In this document: positions 43,062-51,392 of the stretch, piece after piece
Layout: every line of letters starts with the position of its first letter
Numbering within the stretch: position 1 is the stretch's first letter
Assembly: GCF_048820895.1 (NCBI RefSeq)
Contig: NZ_JBMERQ010000001.1
Span: 248,001 to 312,000 of the forward strand
DNA from: Cribrihabitans_A neustonicus
Lineage (GTDB): Bacteria; Pseudomonadota; Alphaproteobacteria; Rhodobacterales; Rhodobacteraceae
DNA: 64,000 nt
Direction of reading: 5' to 3'
The notes under the pieces: generated by a model
What the model saw: the letters and a program-made list of their open reading frames with translations, nothing else
What the model was told of the DNA's origin: nothing
Database searches by the model: none
Position numbers and translations under genes: made by a program

Positions 43062-43553
43062 ATGACGATCATTGCGCCGCTCGCCAGCCTTGCCGCCCGG
43101 GCCCATATCACGAAGAAGGCAAAGAACGAGAAGACTAAATTGCTGATGGCAGCCGTGGTGGCCATGTCTGTGGGCGGCAGCGCTCAGGCTGCGGTGCAAT
43201 CCTTTGACTGCGCGGTCGACAGTGTCGAGGAAAGCGGCTGGATCCCCGAACGGGTGCTGCTTTCCTTGGACGCAGAGGCGAACAAGGCGCGGGCCTATGA
43301 CGGCTATATTCACCACGCGCACGAAAAACCGATCGACGTGAAGTTCAAGGAAGTGCGCGGCAAGTACCGGATGAGCTGGAAGCTGCCGGTGCCAAGCCGG
43401 GCGTCCGGCAGCGTGCGGGTGAGCTACACGGCGACACTGACGCCAGGCACCAATGACTTTCGGATCAAGGCGTCATTTCCGCTGAGAAACTTTGCCAACC
43501 TGCCGCGCGGTGTGGGCAGCTGCAAACTGGTCGAGGGCGACTCGCTTTACTGA
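43062..43553 (+). CDS. Small secreted protein, SGWIP family member 2
   Basis: 163 residues from the ATG at 43062; a shorter start at 43146 would begin directly at a signal peptide (MAAVVAMSVGGSAQAA). The mature part FDCAVDSVEESGWIPERVLLSL...ARAYDGYIHHAHEKPI...RGVGSCKLVEGDSLY parallels the preceding gene in Cys spacing and the SGWIP and ARxxD motifs, though overall identity looks low. Presumably a beta-rich periplasmic or secreted protein. Function unknown. Followed about 120 bases later by the superoxide dismutase gene. Confidence 0.78.
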   Translation: MTIIAPLASLAARAHITKKAKNEKTKLLMAAVVAMSVGGSAQAAVQSFDCAVDSVEESGWIPERVLLSLDAEANKARAYDGYIHHAHEKPIDVKFKEVRGKYRMSWKLPVPSRASGSVRVSYTATLTPGTNDFRIKASFPLRNFANLPRGVGSCKLVEGDSLY

Positions 43554-43672
43554 CGCACAGGTGCCGATGACTTGCGCAGGTACAGGAATCCGCATTCGCA
43601 CCCTTGACCTGCCCAAGGCCGCGCAGCATGTATCGGCACAGGAACGCAACATTTTTTGACAGGGGGCCCAAA

Positions 43673-44275
43673 ATGGCTTTTGAACTTCCCGATCTTCCTT
43701 ACGCCCATGACGCGCTGGCATCCAAGGGCATGTCCGCGGAAACCCTGGAATACCACCACGACCTGCACCACAAGGCCTATGTCGACAACGGCAACAAGCT
43801 GATCGCCGGCACCGAGTGGGAAGGCAAGTCGCTGGAAGAGATCATCAAGGGCACCTATGACGCCAGCGCGGTGGCCCAGAACGGTATCTTCAACAACATT
43901 TCGCAGCTGTGGAATCACAACCAGTTCTGGGAAATGATGGGCCCGGGCGAGAGCAAGATGCCGGGTGAGCTGGAAAAGGCGCTGACCGAGAACTTCGGTT
44001 CGGTTGACAAGTTCAAGGAAGAGTTCTCCGCCGCGGGTGCGGGCCAGTTCGGCTCGGGCTGGGCTTGGCTGGTGCAGGAGCAGGACGGCAGCCTGAAGGT
44101 CACCAAGACCGAAAACGGCGTGAACCCCGTGTGCTTCAACCAGACCGCTCTGCTGGGCTGCGACGTGTGGGAGCATTCCTACTACATCGATTTCCGCAAC
44201 AAGCGCCCGGCCTATCTGTCGAACTTCCTCGACAAACTGGTGAACTGGGAAAACGTCGCCTCGCGCATGGGTTGA
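43673..44275 (+). CDS. sodB: Superoxide dismutase, Fe/Mn type
   Basis: 200 residues. Metal ligands lie in YHHDLHHKAYVDN, NISQLWNHNQFW and DVWEHSYYIDF, with the active-site Tyr in HHKAYV. GAGQFGSGWAWLV with Gln early (rather than later GDAQ) points to the iron-type group; the metal is inferred. The ATG at 43673 is preceded by AGGGGG. A T-rich-tailed hairpin follows. Detoxifies superoxide in the cytoplasm. Confidence 0.96.
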   Translation: MAFELPDLPYAHDALASKGMSAETLEYHHDLHHKAYVDNGNKLIAGTEWEGKSLEEIIKGTYDASAVAQNGIFNNISQLWNHNQFWEMMGPGESKMPGELEKALTENFGSVDKFKEEFSAAGAGQFGSGWAWLVQEQDGSLKVTKTENGVNPVCFNQTALLGCDVWEHSYYIDFRNKRPAYLSNFLDKLVNWENVASRMG

Positions 44276-44323
44276 ACCCCGCCGCAGATGTGAGGCGCCG
44301 CCCCGCCGGGGCGGCCCGGACAG

Positions 44324-44355
44324 CCCCCGTGCAGCCTTGCTGCGCGGGGGTTTTT
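44324..44355 (+). terminator. Rho-independent terminator after sodB
   Basis: CCCCCGTGCAG (44324-44334) pairs with CTGCGCGGGGG (44340-44350) with one mismatch, loop CCTTG, followed by TTTTT. Confidence 0.9.
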
Positions 44356-44427
44356 GCGTCGCGGCGCAGGAACCTTGCCCCGCCGCCATGCGTTAAATCC
44401 AGACAATACGAAGCAACGGAGGATGCC

Positions 44428-44634
44428 ATGGCTGAGCGCAAGAGATCCAAGGACGGACACCGCGAAACGGATGATCTGCTCGGGGCCGAGGGCACCGTGT
44501 CTCATCAGGGCCGCACGGGCGGCAATCTGCAGCGCGACATCGCTACGGAGGACGAGGAGAAGCGGGCCAAGTCGCGCCCTGCCGGCGCCACCCGCGTGAC
44601 CAAATCGAAAGAGCAGGAAAACACCGATGACTAA
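44428..44634 (+). CDS. Small hydrophilic protein of unknown function
   Basis: 68 residues, highly charged and probably disordered (RKRSKDGHRETDD, EDEEKRAKSRPAG, KSKEQENTDD). GGAGG sits 5 bases before the ATG. It overlaps the host-attachment gene by 8 bp (ATGACTAA), so the two are co-translated. No family recognised beyond roseobacter-type small conserved proteins. Confidence 0.75.
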   Translation: MAERKRSKDGHRETDDLLGAEGTVSHQGRTGGNLQRDIATEDEEKRAKSRPAGATRVTKSKEQENTDD

Positions 44635-45082
44635 ACTTTCCAAAGGCACCTGGGTGCTGGTTGCCGATAGCGAAAAGGCTCTGTTTCTGGAGAACGTGAC
44701 CGACGCCGAGGACCCCTATCTGGAGGTGCGCAGCAAGGACGAGCAGGAGAACCCCTCGGACCGGGAGCAATCGGCCAACCGGCCCGGCCGCTTCAACGAC
44801 GGGCCGAGCGTGCACCGCTCGGCAGTGGATGATACCGACTGGCATGAGCTGGCGAAAGAACGCTTTGCCTCGGATCTCGCCGATAAGCTCTACAAGATGG
44901 CGCACAAGGGCAAGTTCGAAAAACTGGTGCTGGTGGCGGCCCCGGACGTGCTGGGCGAGCTGCGCCGGAACCTGCACACGGAGGTTGAGGACCGCGTCGC
45001 CGGCGAGATCGCCAAGAACCTCACCAACCACCCGCTCGACAAGATCGAGCAGATGGTCCGCGACGAGCTGGAGGCCGGCTGA
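44627..45082 (+). CDS. Host attachment family protein (AtsE-like)
   Basis: 151 residues. The pattern TWVLVADSEKALFLEN at the N-terminus, ERFASDLADKLYKMAHKGKFEKLVLVAAPDVLGELRRNL, and KNLTNHPLDKIEQMV matches the Host_attach domain (PF10116), a fold related to eRF1/baeRF-type proteins despite its name. Plant-attachment function was proposed for an Agrobacterium homologue; a ribosome-related role is suggested by the fold. Short mutual overlap with the preceding small ORF. Confidence 0.85.
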   Translation: MTKLSKGTWVLVADSEKALFLENVTDAEDPYLEVRSKDEQENPSDREQSANRPGRFNDGPSVHRSAVDDTDWHELAKERFASDLADKLYKMAHKGKFEKLVLVAAPDVLGELRRNLHTEVEDRVAGEIAKNLTNHPLDKIEQMVRDELEAG

Positions 45083-45100
45083 CGCCGCCTCTGAGGGTTG

Positions 45101-45127
45101 AACCCCCGAAACCCGGGACCGGGGGTT
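45101..45127 (+). terminator. Weak hairpin after the host-attachment gene
   Basis: AACCCCCG (45101-45108) pairs with CGGGGGTT (45120-45127), 18 bases after the stop codon. No T tract. Confidence 0.45.
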
Positions 45128-45204
45128 GACGCGGGTCCCGCCCCGGTGTCTGGAAGCCTGTGGCAACGGTTTGCTGACGGACACGGGAAGGGGCGGGGCC
45201 CGCA

Positions 45205-46080
45205 ATGAGCGAAGCACATAAGGGCGTGGCCGCGATCCTTGCAGCCTGCACCATATGGGGGCTCTCGGGCCTCCTGTACAAGGCACTCTCCAACGTGGCC
45301 CCGGTCGAAGTGCTGGCGCACCGGGTGCTGTGGTCCTTTGTCTTCTTTGCCGCGGTGCTGCTGGTGCAGGGCCGCTTTGGCCTGACCGTGTCGGCGCTGA
45401 AAGACCGGGGCCGGGCGCTGCGGGTTCTGGCGGCAACTGCGATGATTTCCTTCAACTGGTTCCTGTTCATCTCCTCGGTGCAAACCGGCAAGGCGGTTGA
45501 AGCGTCTCTTGGTTATTACATCTTCCCGCTTTTGAGCGTTCTGATGGGCCGCTTCCTGTTTGCCGAACTGCTTCTGCCTGCCCAGAAACTGGCGGCGCTG
45601 CTGGCGGCCGCTGCGGTGCTGGTTCTGACGCTGGGGCTTGGGGTCGCCCCCTGGGTGTCGCTGCTGCTGGCGGGAAGTTTTGCGGCCTATGGCGCGCTGA
45701 AGAAGGGTCTGGATCTGGGGCCAGTGGTCTCTGTCACCACCGAGGTTCTGATGCTTCTGCCGCTGGCGCTGGCGGTGATCTGGGCCAGCGGCGGCGGCGG
45801 ATTTCAGGCGGGCGGACGCGACGCGCTTCTTCTGATGCTTTCCGGGCCGCTGACCGGGCTGCCGTTGATCCTGTTCAGCTATGCCGCCCGCCGGGTGCGG
45901 CTGGGAACCGTCGGCGTGCTGCAGTACCTGAACCCGACCCTGCAATTCATGGTTGCGGTACTGATCTTCGGCGAACTGTTCACGCCCTTGCACGGTATTG
46001 CCTTTGCGCTGATCTGGGCGGGGGTGTTCCTGTTCTGCGCTGCCGCTCTGAAGCAGGAGCGCCGCGCGGCGCGGGTCTAA
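45205..46080 (+). CDS. rarD: RarD/EamA family permease
   Basis: 291 residues, ten predicted helices in two EamA halves. The N-terminal GVAAILAACTIWGLSGLLYKAL and the RarD-specific APVEVLAHRVLWSF, FNWFLFISSVQTGKAVEASLGYYIFPLLSVLMG, and GTVGVLQYLNPTLQFMVAVLIFGE are all present. Belongs to the drug/metabolite transporter superfamily. Substrate unknown in general. AAGG-rich sequence precedes the ATG at 45205. Confidence 0.9.
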   Translation: MSEAHKGVAAILAACTIWGLSGLLYKALSNVAPVEVLAHRVLWSFVFFAAVLLVQGRFGLTVSALKDRGRALRVLAATAMISFNWFLFISSVQTGKAVEASLGYYIFPLLSVLMGRFLFAELLLPAQKLAALLAAAAVLVLTLGLGVAPWVSLLLAGSFAAYGALKKGLDLGPVVSVTTEVLMLLPLALAVIWASGGGGFQAGGRDALLLMLSGPLTGLPLILFSYAARRVRLGTVGVLQYLNPTLQFMVAVLIFGELFTPLHGIAFALIWAGVFLFCAAALKQERRAARV

Positions 46081-46226
46081 CGCCCCCCGTGGCCGTGATG
46101 CCTTTCTGTGAGGTTTTTCAAGGCCAAAGCGCTTTCGTGTTTTGACCGCTGCCGGCGGGGTTGCTAGGTTTGCGCATCAAGCGGGAGAGCACATCCCGCA
46201 GCACGGGACGGACATGAAGGACGAAG

Positions 46227-47936
46227 ATGGCTGAGAGAACTGGACGCGGGGGCCCTGCGGCCCTGATGTTGGGCGGCGCCGCCGCAGTGGCCGTGGTGCT
46301 GGGCGGCTATGCGCTGGTTCAGATCAGCGGCTTCGGCAGCGGACCGGGCGGGCCTGACGATGGCGCCGGGAACGCTGGCGGGTCAGGGGACAGCACCGCG
46401 GTGGAAGTGGCCCCGGCCGGGCGGGAGTCAAACCAGCCGCTGACCGATATCCTGCTGCGTGAGGCAGAGCAGGCGGCTGCGGCGGAGGACGGTCCCCTGC
46501 AGACCCAGCCGGCAGCGGCGGAAGACGCACCCGGGGCGGAGCGGTCCGAGGAGCAGATCGCCGTGCCCGCCCCTGAGGCAGTGGCGGAGCCGGACCCGGC
46601 GGTGGAAGCGGAAGTTCCGGTGGAGCCGGAGGCGGCAGAGGAGGACGCGGTTGCCTTCACAGATCCCGCGGATCCTGCACAGCCCGGGACAAAAGCCATG
46701 GTTGAAACGGAGCCCGATGCGGCAATGACGGGTCTTCCGGTAATGGAAGCGCCGGAGCTCAGCCTGGTCCGGGTCGACCGCGACGGCGATGTTGTGATCG
46801 CCGGACGGGCGCAGCCCGGAGCGCGGGTCGCGGTGCTGCTCGACGGCGAAGTGCTGGCGGAGATCCAGGTGGCGCAAGACGGGGAGTTCGTCTCGCTTGC
46901 CTCGATTGAGCCATCCGGCAGCCCCCGGGTGATCTCGCTTCTTGCCGAGCATGAGGGGCAGGAAAGCGTCTCGGACAATTCCTTCATTCTCGCACCGGTG
47001 ACGGTCGCTCTTGCCGAGGCAGCGGAAGGTTCGCAGGAGGAGAACGGGGCCGGAGCGCCCGAAGCGGCGGCCGCGGCGGATGCGGCCGTAGACCCCGAAG
47101 CGGCGGCCATGGCGGATGCGGCCGTAGACCCCGAAGCGGCGGCCATGGCGGATGCGGCCGTAGAGCCCGAAAGGGCGGCCGCGGCAGATACGTCCGGCGA
47201 GGAGGAACAGGTGGCGGCTGCCCCGAGGGAGGACATTGCGGAGCCTGCGCTGGACGGCGCTGCTGTGCCGCAAGAGACCGCTGAGAGGGTTGCGGAGGCG
47301 GAGGCCGGCCGGCCGGCACCCGCTGACGCGGCGGCCCCTGAGACCGCCGCGCCGCCGGAACCCGCTGCGGAAACCGGCACCGCGGTCGCCGTGCTCCGCG
47401 CGGGCGCCGATGGGGTCGAGGTGGTGCAGCCCGCACCGCTGTCCGACCCGGCTCTGATCGGCGAGGTGGCGCTCGATGCAATCAGTTACTCCGAAGCCGG
47501 CAGCGTGGAGCTGGCAGGCCGGGCAAGACCGCAGTCTCTGGTCCGTATCTACATCGACAATGCCCCGGTGGCCGAGGCTTCGGCTGAAGGCTCGGGCCGC
47601 TGGAGCGGCAGCCTTGCCGGGGTGGCGCCGGGGCTCTACACCCTGCGCGTCGATGAGGTGGAGGCGGACACCGGTGCGGTTCTGAGCCGCATGGAGACCC
47701 CGTTCAAGCGCGAAGCGCCCGGGGATCTGGCGCTGCCTGCCGCGGAGGATGCGCCTGCCGGGCACGAGCCGCTGGTGCAGGCGGTCACGGTGCAGAAGGG
47801 CGATACGCTCTGGGCGATCTCGCGGAAAAACTACGGCAGCGGACTGCTTTATGTGCGCCTGTTCGAAGCAAACCGGGATGCGATCCGCGACCCCGACCTG
47901 ATCTACCCGGGGCAGGTTTTCGCCATCCCCGACTGA
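46227..47936 (+). CDS. LysM domain protein with Ala/Glu-rich repeat region
   Basis: 569 residues. An N-terminal membrane anchor (LMLGGAAAVAVVLGGYALVQI), a long acidic Ala/Pro/Glu-rich stretch, two Ig-like beta-domains (VRVDRDGDVVIAGRAQPGARVAVLLDGE and SYSEAGSVELAGRARPQSLVRIYIDN), a 36-bp tandem repeat region and a C-terminal LysM domain (about 520-569: VTVQKGDTLWAISRKNYGSG to PDLIYPGQVFAIPD) that binds peptidoglycan. The layout is known from alphaproteobacterial envelope proteins. Probably a periplasmic, inner-membrane-anchored protein contacting the cell wall. Confidence 0.88.
   Translation: MAERTGRGGPAALMLGGAAAVAVVLGGYALVQISGFGSGPGGPDDGAGNAGGSGDSTAVEVAPAGRESNQPLTDILLREAEQAAAAEDGPLQTQPAAAEDAPGAERSEEQIAVPAPEAVAEPDPAVEAEVPVEPEAAEEDAVAFTDPADPAQPGTKAMVETEPDAAMTGLPVMEAPELSLVRVDRDGDVVIAGRAQPGARVAVLLDGEVLAEIQVAQDGEFVSLASIEPSGSPRVISLLAEHEGQESVSDNSFILAPVTVALAEAAEGSQEENGAGAPEAAAAADAAVDPEAAAMADAAVDPEAAAMADAAVEPERAAAADTSGEEEQVAAAPREDIAEPALDGAAVPQETAERVAEAEAGRPAPADAAAPETAAPPEPAAETGTAVAVLRAGADGVEVVQPAPLSDPALIGEVALDAISYSEAGSVELAGRARPQSLVRIYIDNAPVAEASAEGSGRWSGSLAGVAPGLYTLRVDEVEADTGAVLSRMETPFKREAPGDLALPAAEDAPAGHEPLVQAVTVQKGDTLWAISRKNYGSGLLYVRLFEANRDAIRDPDLIYPGQVFAIPD
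47061..47180. repeat. 36-bp tandem repeat in the LysM protein gene
   Basis: Nearly identical copies begin at 47079, 47115 and 47151 with a period of 36 bp, encoding a 12-residue DAAVDPEAAAMA-type unit. Partial copies flank the array. Copy number may vary between strains. Confidence 0.88.
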
Positions 47937-48033
47937 CACCCGGTAAATCCGCGCCGCCGCAGGCGCGTTCTTCCTCCCCCCGCGCAAGCCCGGCCTTCGC
48001 TGCCTATTTCGCAAGGTCCAGCAAGGAAAAGCG

Positions 48034-49842
48034 ATGACCCAGACCGAGACCCCCACCGCGCAGGACGAACGCCGCTCCGGCCTGCGCACGATGCGCAAGG
48101 TTGGCCCCTACCTCTGGCCCAAGGGGCACCGCAGCATCAAGGCCCGTGTGGTGATCGCGCTGGCGGTGCTGGTTGCCGCCAAGCTGATCGCTGTCTACAC
48201 CCCGATCCTCTACAAGGGCGCGGTGGACGGCCTGGCGGGGGAGGGCGTGCCGCCCCTGGCGCTGGGGGCCATCGGGCTGACCGTCGCCTATGGCATGTCG
48301 CGCATTCTCACTACCGGCTTCCAGCAGCTGCGCGATGCGGTCTTTGCGCCGGTAGGGCAGCGGGCGCTGCGGCGGCTGGCGCTGGAGACCTTCACCCACA
48401 TCCACCGCCTGTCGATGCGCTATCACATCACCCGCAAGACCGGCGGGCTCAGCCGGATCATCGAGCGCGGGGTGAAGGGGGTGGAGTTCCTTCTGCGCTT
48501 CATGCTGTTCTCCATCGCCCCCCTGATCCTGGAGCTCACGCTGGTCGCGGTGATCCTCACCGTGATGTTCGATGCGCGCTATCTGCTGGTGGTTGCCGTC
48601 ACGATCGCGCTCTACGTCGCCTTTACCTTTGCCGTCACCGAATGGCGGGTGAAGCTGCGGCGGGAGATGAACGCACAGGACACCGACGCGAACCAGAAGG
48701 CGATCGACAGCCTGTTGAACTTCGAGACGGTGAAGTATTTCGTCGCCGAGGAGCGCGAGGCGGCGCGCTATGATGGCGCCATGCGCGGCTATGCCCGTGC
48801 CGCGCTGAAGACCGCCTATTCTCTGGCCTTCCTGAACTTCGGCCAGAGCGTGATAATCACCGTGGGGCTGGTGGGCGTGATGGTGATGGCCGCGGCAGGC
48901 GTGCAGGACGGCAGCATGACCGTCGGCGATTTTGTGATGGTTAACGCCTACATGATCCAGATCACCGTGCCGCTCAATTTCCTCGGCACCGTTTACCGCG
49001 AAATCCGCCAGAGCCTTGTGGACATGGGGGAGATGTTCGACCTCTTGGAGCAGCCCGCCGATGTGACCGACCGCGCGGGCGCAAAACCTTTGCGGGTGAA
49101 CGGCGGACGCATCACGCTGGAGGATGTGCGGTTCTCCTACGACAGCGGCCGGGAGATCCTGAAAGGCATCAGCCTGGAGGTGCAGCCGGGCCAGACCGTC
49201 GCCATCGTCGGCTCCACCGGCTCGGGCAAGTCCACCATCGGGCGTCTCCTGTTCCGCTTCTACGACGTCACCGGCGGCGCGCTGAAGATTGACGGGCAGG
49301 ACGTGCGCGACGTGACCCAGAAGAGCCTGCATCAGGCGATCGGGGTGGTGCCGCAGGATACGGTGCTGTTCAACGACACCATCCGCTACAATATCGCCTA
49401 TGGCCGCGAGGGCGCCACCCAGGAAGAGGTGGAGCAGGCCGCGCGCGACGCGCAGATCCACGACTTCATCGCGGCGCTGCCCGAGGGCTATGACACCCCG
49501 GTGGGCGAGCGCGGGCTGAAGCTGTCGGGCGGGGAGAAGCAGCGGGTGGGGATCGCGCGGACGCTTCTGAAAAACCCGCCGATCCTGCTGCTGGACGAGG
49601 CGACCTCGGCGCTCGATACCGGCACCGAGCAGGAGATCCAGGAAGCGCTGGCACGCGCCGGGCAGGGGCGCACGGTGATTACCATCGCGCATCGGCTGTC
49701 CACGATTGCCGAGGCCGACCGGATTGTTGTGCTGGAGCAGGGCGAGATCGCCGAGACCGGCACCCACGCCGAGCTTCTGGCCCGCGACGGGCGCTATGCT
49801 GTGCTCTGGCGGCGTCAGCAGGCGGGCGAGCAGGCCGCATAG
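48034..49842 (+). CDS. Atm1-type heavy-metal / glutathione-conjugate ABC exporter
   Basis: 602 residues: six-helix transmembrane domain (about 35-320) fused to an ATPase domain. Walker A GSTGSGKST, signature LSGGEKQR, Walker B ILLLDEATSALD, H loop AHRLS. The membrane segment TRKTGGLSRIIERGVKGVEFLLRFMLF and DTDANQKAIDSLLNFETVKYF are characteristic of Atm1/ABCB7 proteins, which export glutathione-linked metals or sulfur species; the bacterial Novosphingobium homologue exports glutathione conjugates. AAGG-type sequence precedes the ATG. Monocistronic. Confidence 0.92.
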   Translation: MTQTETPTAQDERRSGLRTMRKVGPYLWPKGHRSIKARVVIALAVLVAAKLIAVYTPILYKGAVDGLAGEGVPPLALGAIGLTVAYGMSRILTTGFQQLRDAVFAPVGQRALRRLALETFTHIHRLSMRYHITRKTGGLSRIIERGVKGVEFLLRFMLFSIAPLILELTLVAVILTVMFDARYLLVVAVTIALYVAFTFAVTEWRVKLRREMNAQDTDANQKAIDSLLNFETVKYFVAEEREAARYDGAMRGYARAALKTAYSLAFLNFGQSVIITVGLVGVMVMAAAGVQDGSMTVGDFVMVNAYMIQITVPLNFLGTVYREIRQSLVDMGEMFDLLEQPADVTDRAGAKPLRVNGGRITLEDVRFSYDSGREILKGISLEVQPGQTVAIVGSTGSGKSTIGRLLFRFYDVTGGALKIDGQDVRDVTQKSLHQAIGVVPQDTVLFNDTIRYNIAYGREGATQEEVEQAARDAQIHDFIAALPEGYDTPVGERGLKLSGGEKQRVGIARTLLKNPPILLLDEATSALDTGTEQEIQEALARAGQGRTVITIAHRLSTIAEADRIVVLEQGEIAETGTHAELLARDGRYAVLWRRQQAGEQAA

Positions 49843-49872
49843 CGCGGCCCGCCTGATGCGGCTTGCGGGGGC

Positions 49873-50097
49873 CTAGCCGCCGACGTAGACGCCGCGTTTG
49901 GGATAGTAGAAGACCTTCTGATTGTGCAGCCGGCCGAGCAGCTCATGGATGCGCCGCAGCTGCGCGTCGGCATCGGGACCTGAAGCCTCCCCGCCTGCGG
50001 GCGCATCGGCCAGCTCATCCCGCCGGCGCATCAGCGCGGCTTCTATCAGATCCATGTCCTCAACCGACAGGGCAAACATCTCGTTGAACTCGGGCAT
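49873..50097 (-). CDS. Conserved small protein of unknown function
   Basis: 74 residues. It starts MPEFNEMFALSVEDMDLIEA and continues with a helical ALMRRRDELADA and DAQLRRIHELLGRLHNQKVFYYPKRGVYVGG. The helix-rich layout and the motif ending in YYPKRGVYVGG look conserved rather than random. No membrane segment. Convergent with the Atm1-type gene with 30 bases between. I do not recognise a named family. Confidence 0.7.
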   Translation of the reverse strand: MPEFNEMFALSVEDMDLIEAALMRRRDELADAPAGGEASGPDADAQLRRIHELLGRLHNQKVFYYPKRGVYVGG

Positions 50098-50260
50098 CTT
50101 CGCCTCCCAGCACTGGCTTCCGGAGCTGCAACAGGGGGCGCCGCGGGCCCGCCAGGGCGCGGCGCCATAACAACAGGATGCGGGAGCATCGGGCGTTTGG
50201 CTAGGGGGGAACGTCCGGGGCGGTGTGGGAGGGCGCGGCCCGGCCCGGCGCTTCGGACGG

Positions 50261-50635
50261 TCAGCGTTTCTCTGCCGCTGCCACCACCGAGGGCAGCATG
50301 CTGTCGACGCAAAGCGGAATCGAGAAACTGGCGACCACGCCCGGGGTGTGCGTCGCGTCCGGCTTTTCGGCGGTCGATACGACTATTGTCGGGATTTTCT
50401 TCGCGGTGAGCCAGTCCAGAGCCTGGCGCGACTGTGTATCCCAGAATCTCAGGTCCACAATTGCCGCATCGAAGCTGTGGGCGTCCGCTGTCTTCAGTTT
50501 TTTCAGGTCATAGCCGTAGTGGTAAAACGCGGCATAGCCGATTGAGCTCAGTGCCTCCTCGATATCGATTGCGAGCACTGCATTGCCGGTGAGAAGAACG
50601 ATTATTTTATCGCTGTGAGGCGCTGTCTTGGTCAT
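50261..50635 (-). CDS. Degenerate receiver-domain protein
   Basis: 124 residues with the length and layout of a single receiver domain. The phospho-acceptor-like Asp lies in FDAAIVDLRFWD, and IPTIVVSTAEK matches strand 4. The N-terminal acidic pair is missing (IIVLLTGNAVLAIDIEEAL) and the conserved Lys of strand 5 is absent (VVASFSIPLCVDSM), so it may not be phosphorylated in the usual way. No output domain. Lone gene; roseobacters have several such stand-alone receivers. Confidence 0.75.
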   Translation of the reverse strand: MTKTAPHSDKIIVLLTGNAVLAIDIEEALSSIGYAAFYHYGYDLKKLKTADAHSFDAAIVDLRFWDTQSRQALDWLTAKKIPTIVVSTAEKPDATHTPGVVASFSIPLCVDSMLPSVVAAAEKR

Positions 50636-50840
50636 ATCAGCCTCCTTATCCCATCATAGCACAAGATTGCAATAAACATATAATTTTCAATTACTTATGT
50701 TGACATCCTTTAGGCTTATCGACAGCTTGCGCGACCAGTGCAGGCGCCCTTGACGGCTGAAGCTGGCCAGTTTGGATCACTTGAACACCCGGCGCAGGCG
50801 GCGTAGGCTGAGTAAGTAAGTGACCACGTGGGGTTGACGC

Positions 50841-51056
50841 ATGGCGAATGCGAAGAGAATGGAGCGGCTTCAGATCATGGTCTCTGATGAAGAGCTTCGC
50901 GCGCTGGACGACTTCCGCTTCGCTGCACGCATGCCGAGCCGGGCGTCCGCAGTCCGTGAGCTGCTCCGGCGTGGCCTCGCTGCCGAGGGTTACTTCGATC
51001 AGACCACCGGCGGGGAGGCTTCGGGCAGCTTCGGTATCCTGGGGTCCGAGGAGTAG
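50841..51056 (+). CDS. Small ribbon-helix-helix-like protein
   Basis: 71 residues. The segment ERLQIMVSDEELRALDDFRFAARMPSRASAVRELLRRGLAAEG has the strand-helix-helix spacing of CopG/Arc-type DNA-binding proteins. The C-terminal tail is Gly/Ser-rich. A GGGG stretch precedes the ATG by 6-9 bases. No toxin gene is adjacent, so an antitoxin role is not supported. Likely a small regulator. Confidence 0.75.
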   Translation: MANAKRMERLQIMVSDEELRALDDFRFAARMPSRASAVRELLRRGLAAEGYFDQTTGGEASGSFGILGSEE

Positions 51057-51392
51057 GGGGCTTAGGTCCCGCGCGCGGATTCATCGCGACCGGCCGTTCC
51101 TGCGGCTCCTCGGCGTGGTCCTGTTACGGGGGGGCGTTTCGGCCGCAGAGGAGGGACGGTTTCGCGCGGCCGGCGGCGGAGTGCCGCCAGAAGCTTCCCT
51201 AATACCAATCGCGCAAAACGTTCACGCGCGCCGCGGCCGGCTGGCGCGGGATCTTGCAGAAGAGGGCTGCCGCAACCGGCTGTGCGGCCGGAACAGCCAA
51301 GCAGCGAAAGCGTCTTAATTGCCATCGGAAGGGGGCGGCAAACGGCGCCGTCAGCAGCGTTTGCGCTTTGCCATTATGCATGCGGCCAAAGG
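51057..51392. other. Intergenic, no gene recognised
   Basis: 336 bases between convergent genes. Open frames here have Arg/Gly-rich translations and no start signals. I see no terminator with a T tract and no RNA gene. Confidence 0.45.

Noticed and set aside
50841..51056. Toxin-antitoxin pair
   Set aside because: The RHH-like protein has no adjacent toxin-like gene on either side.
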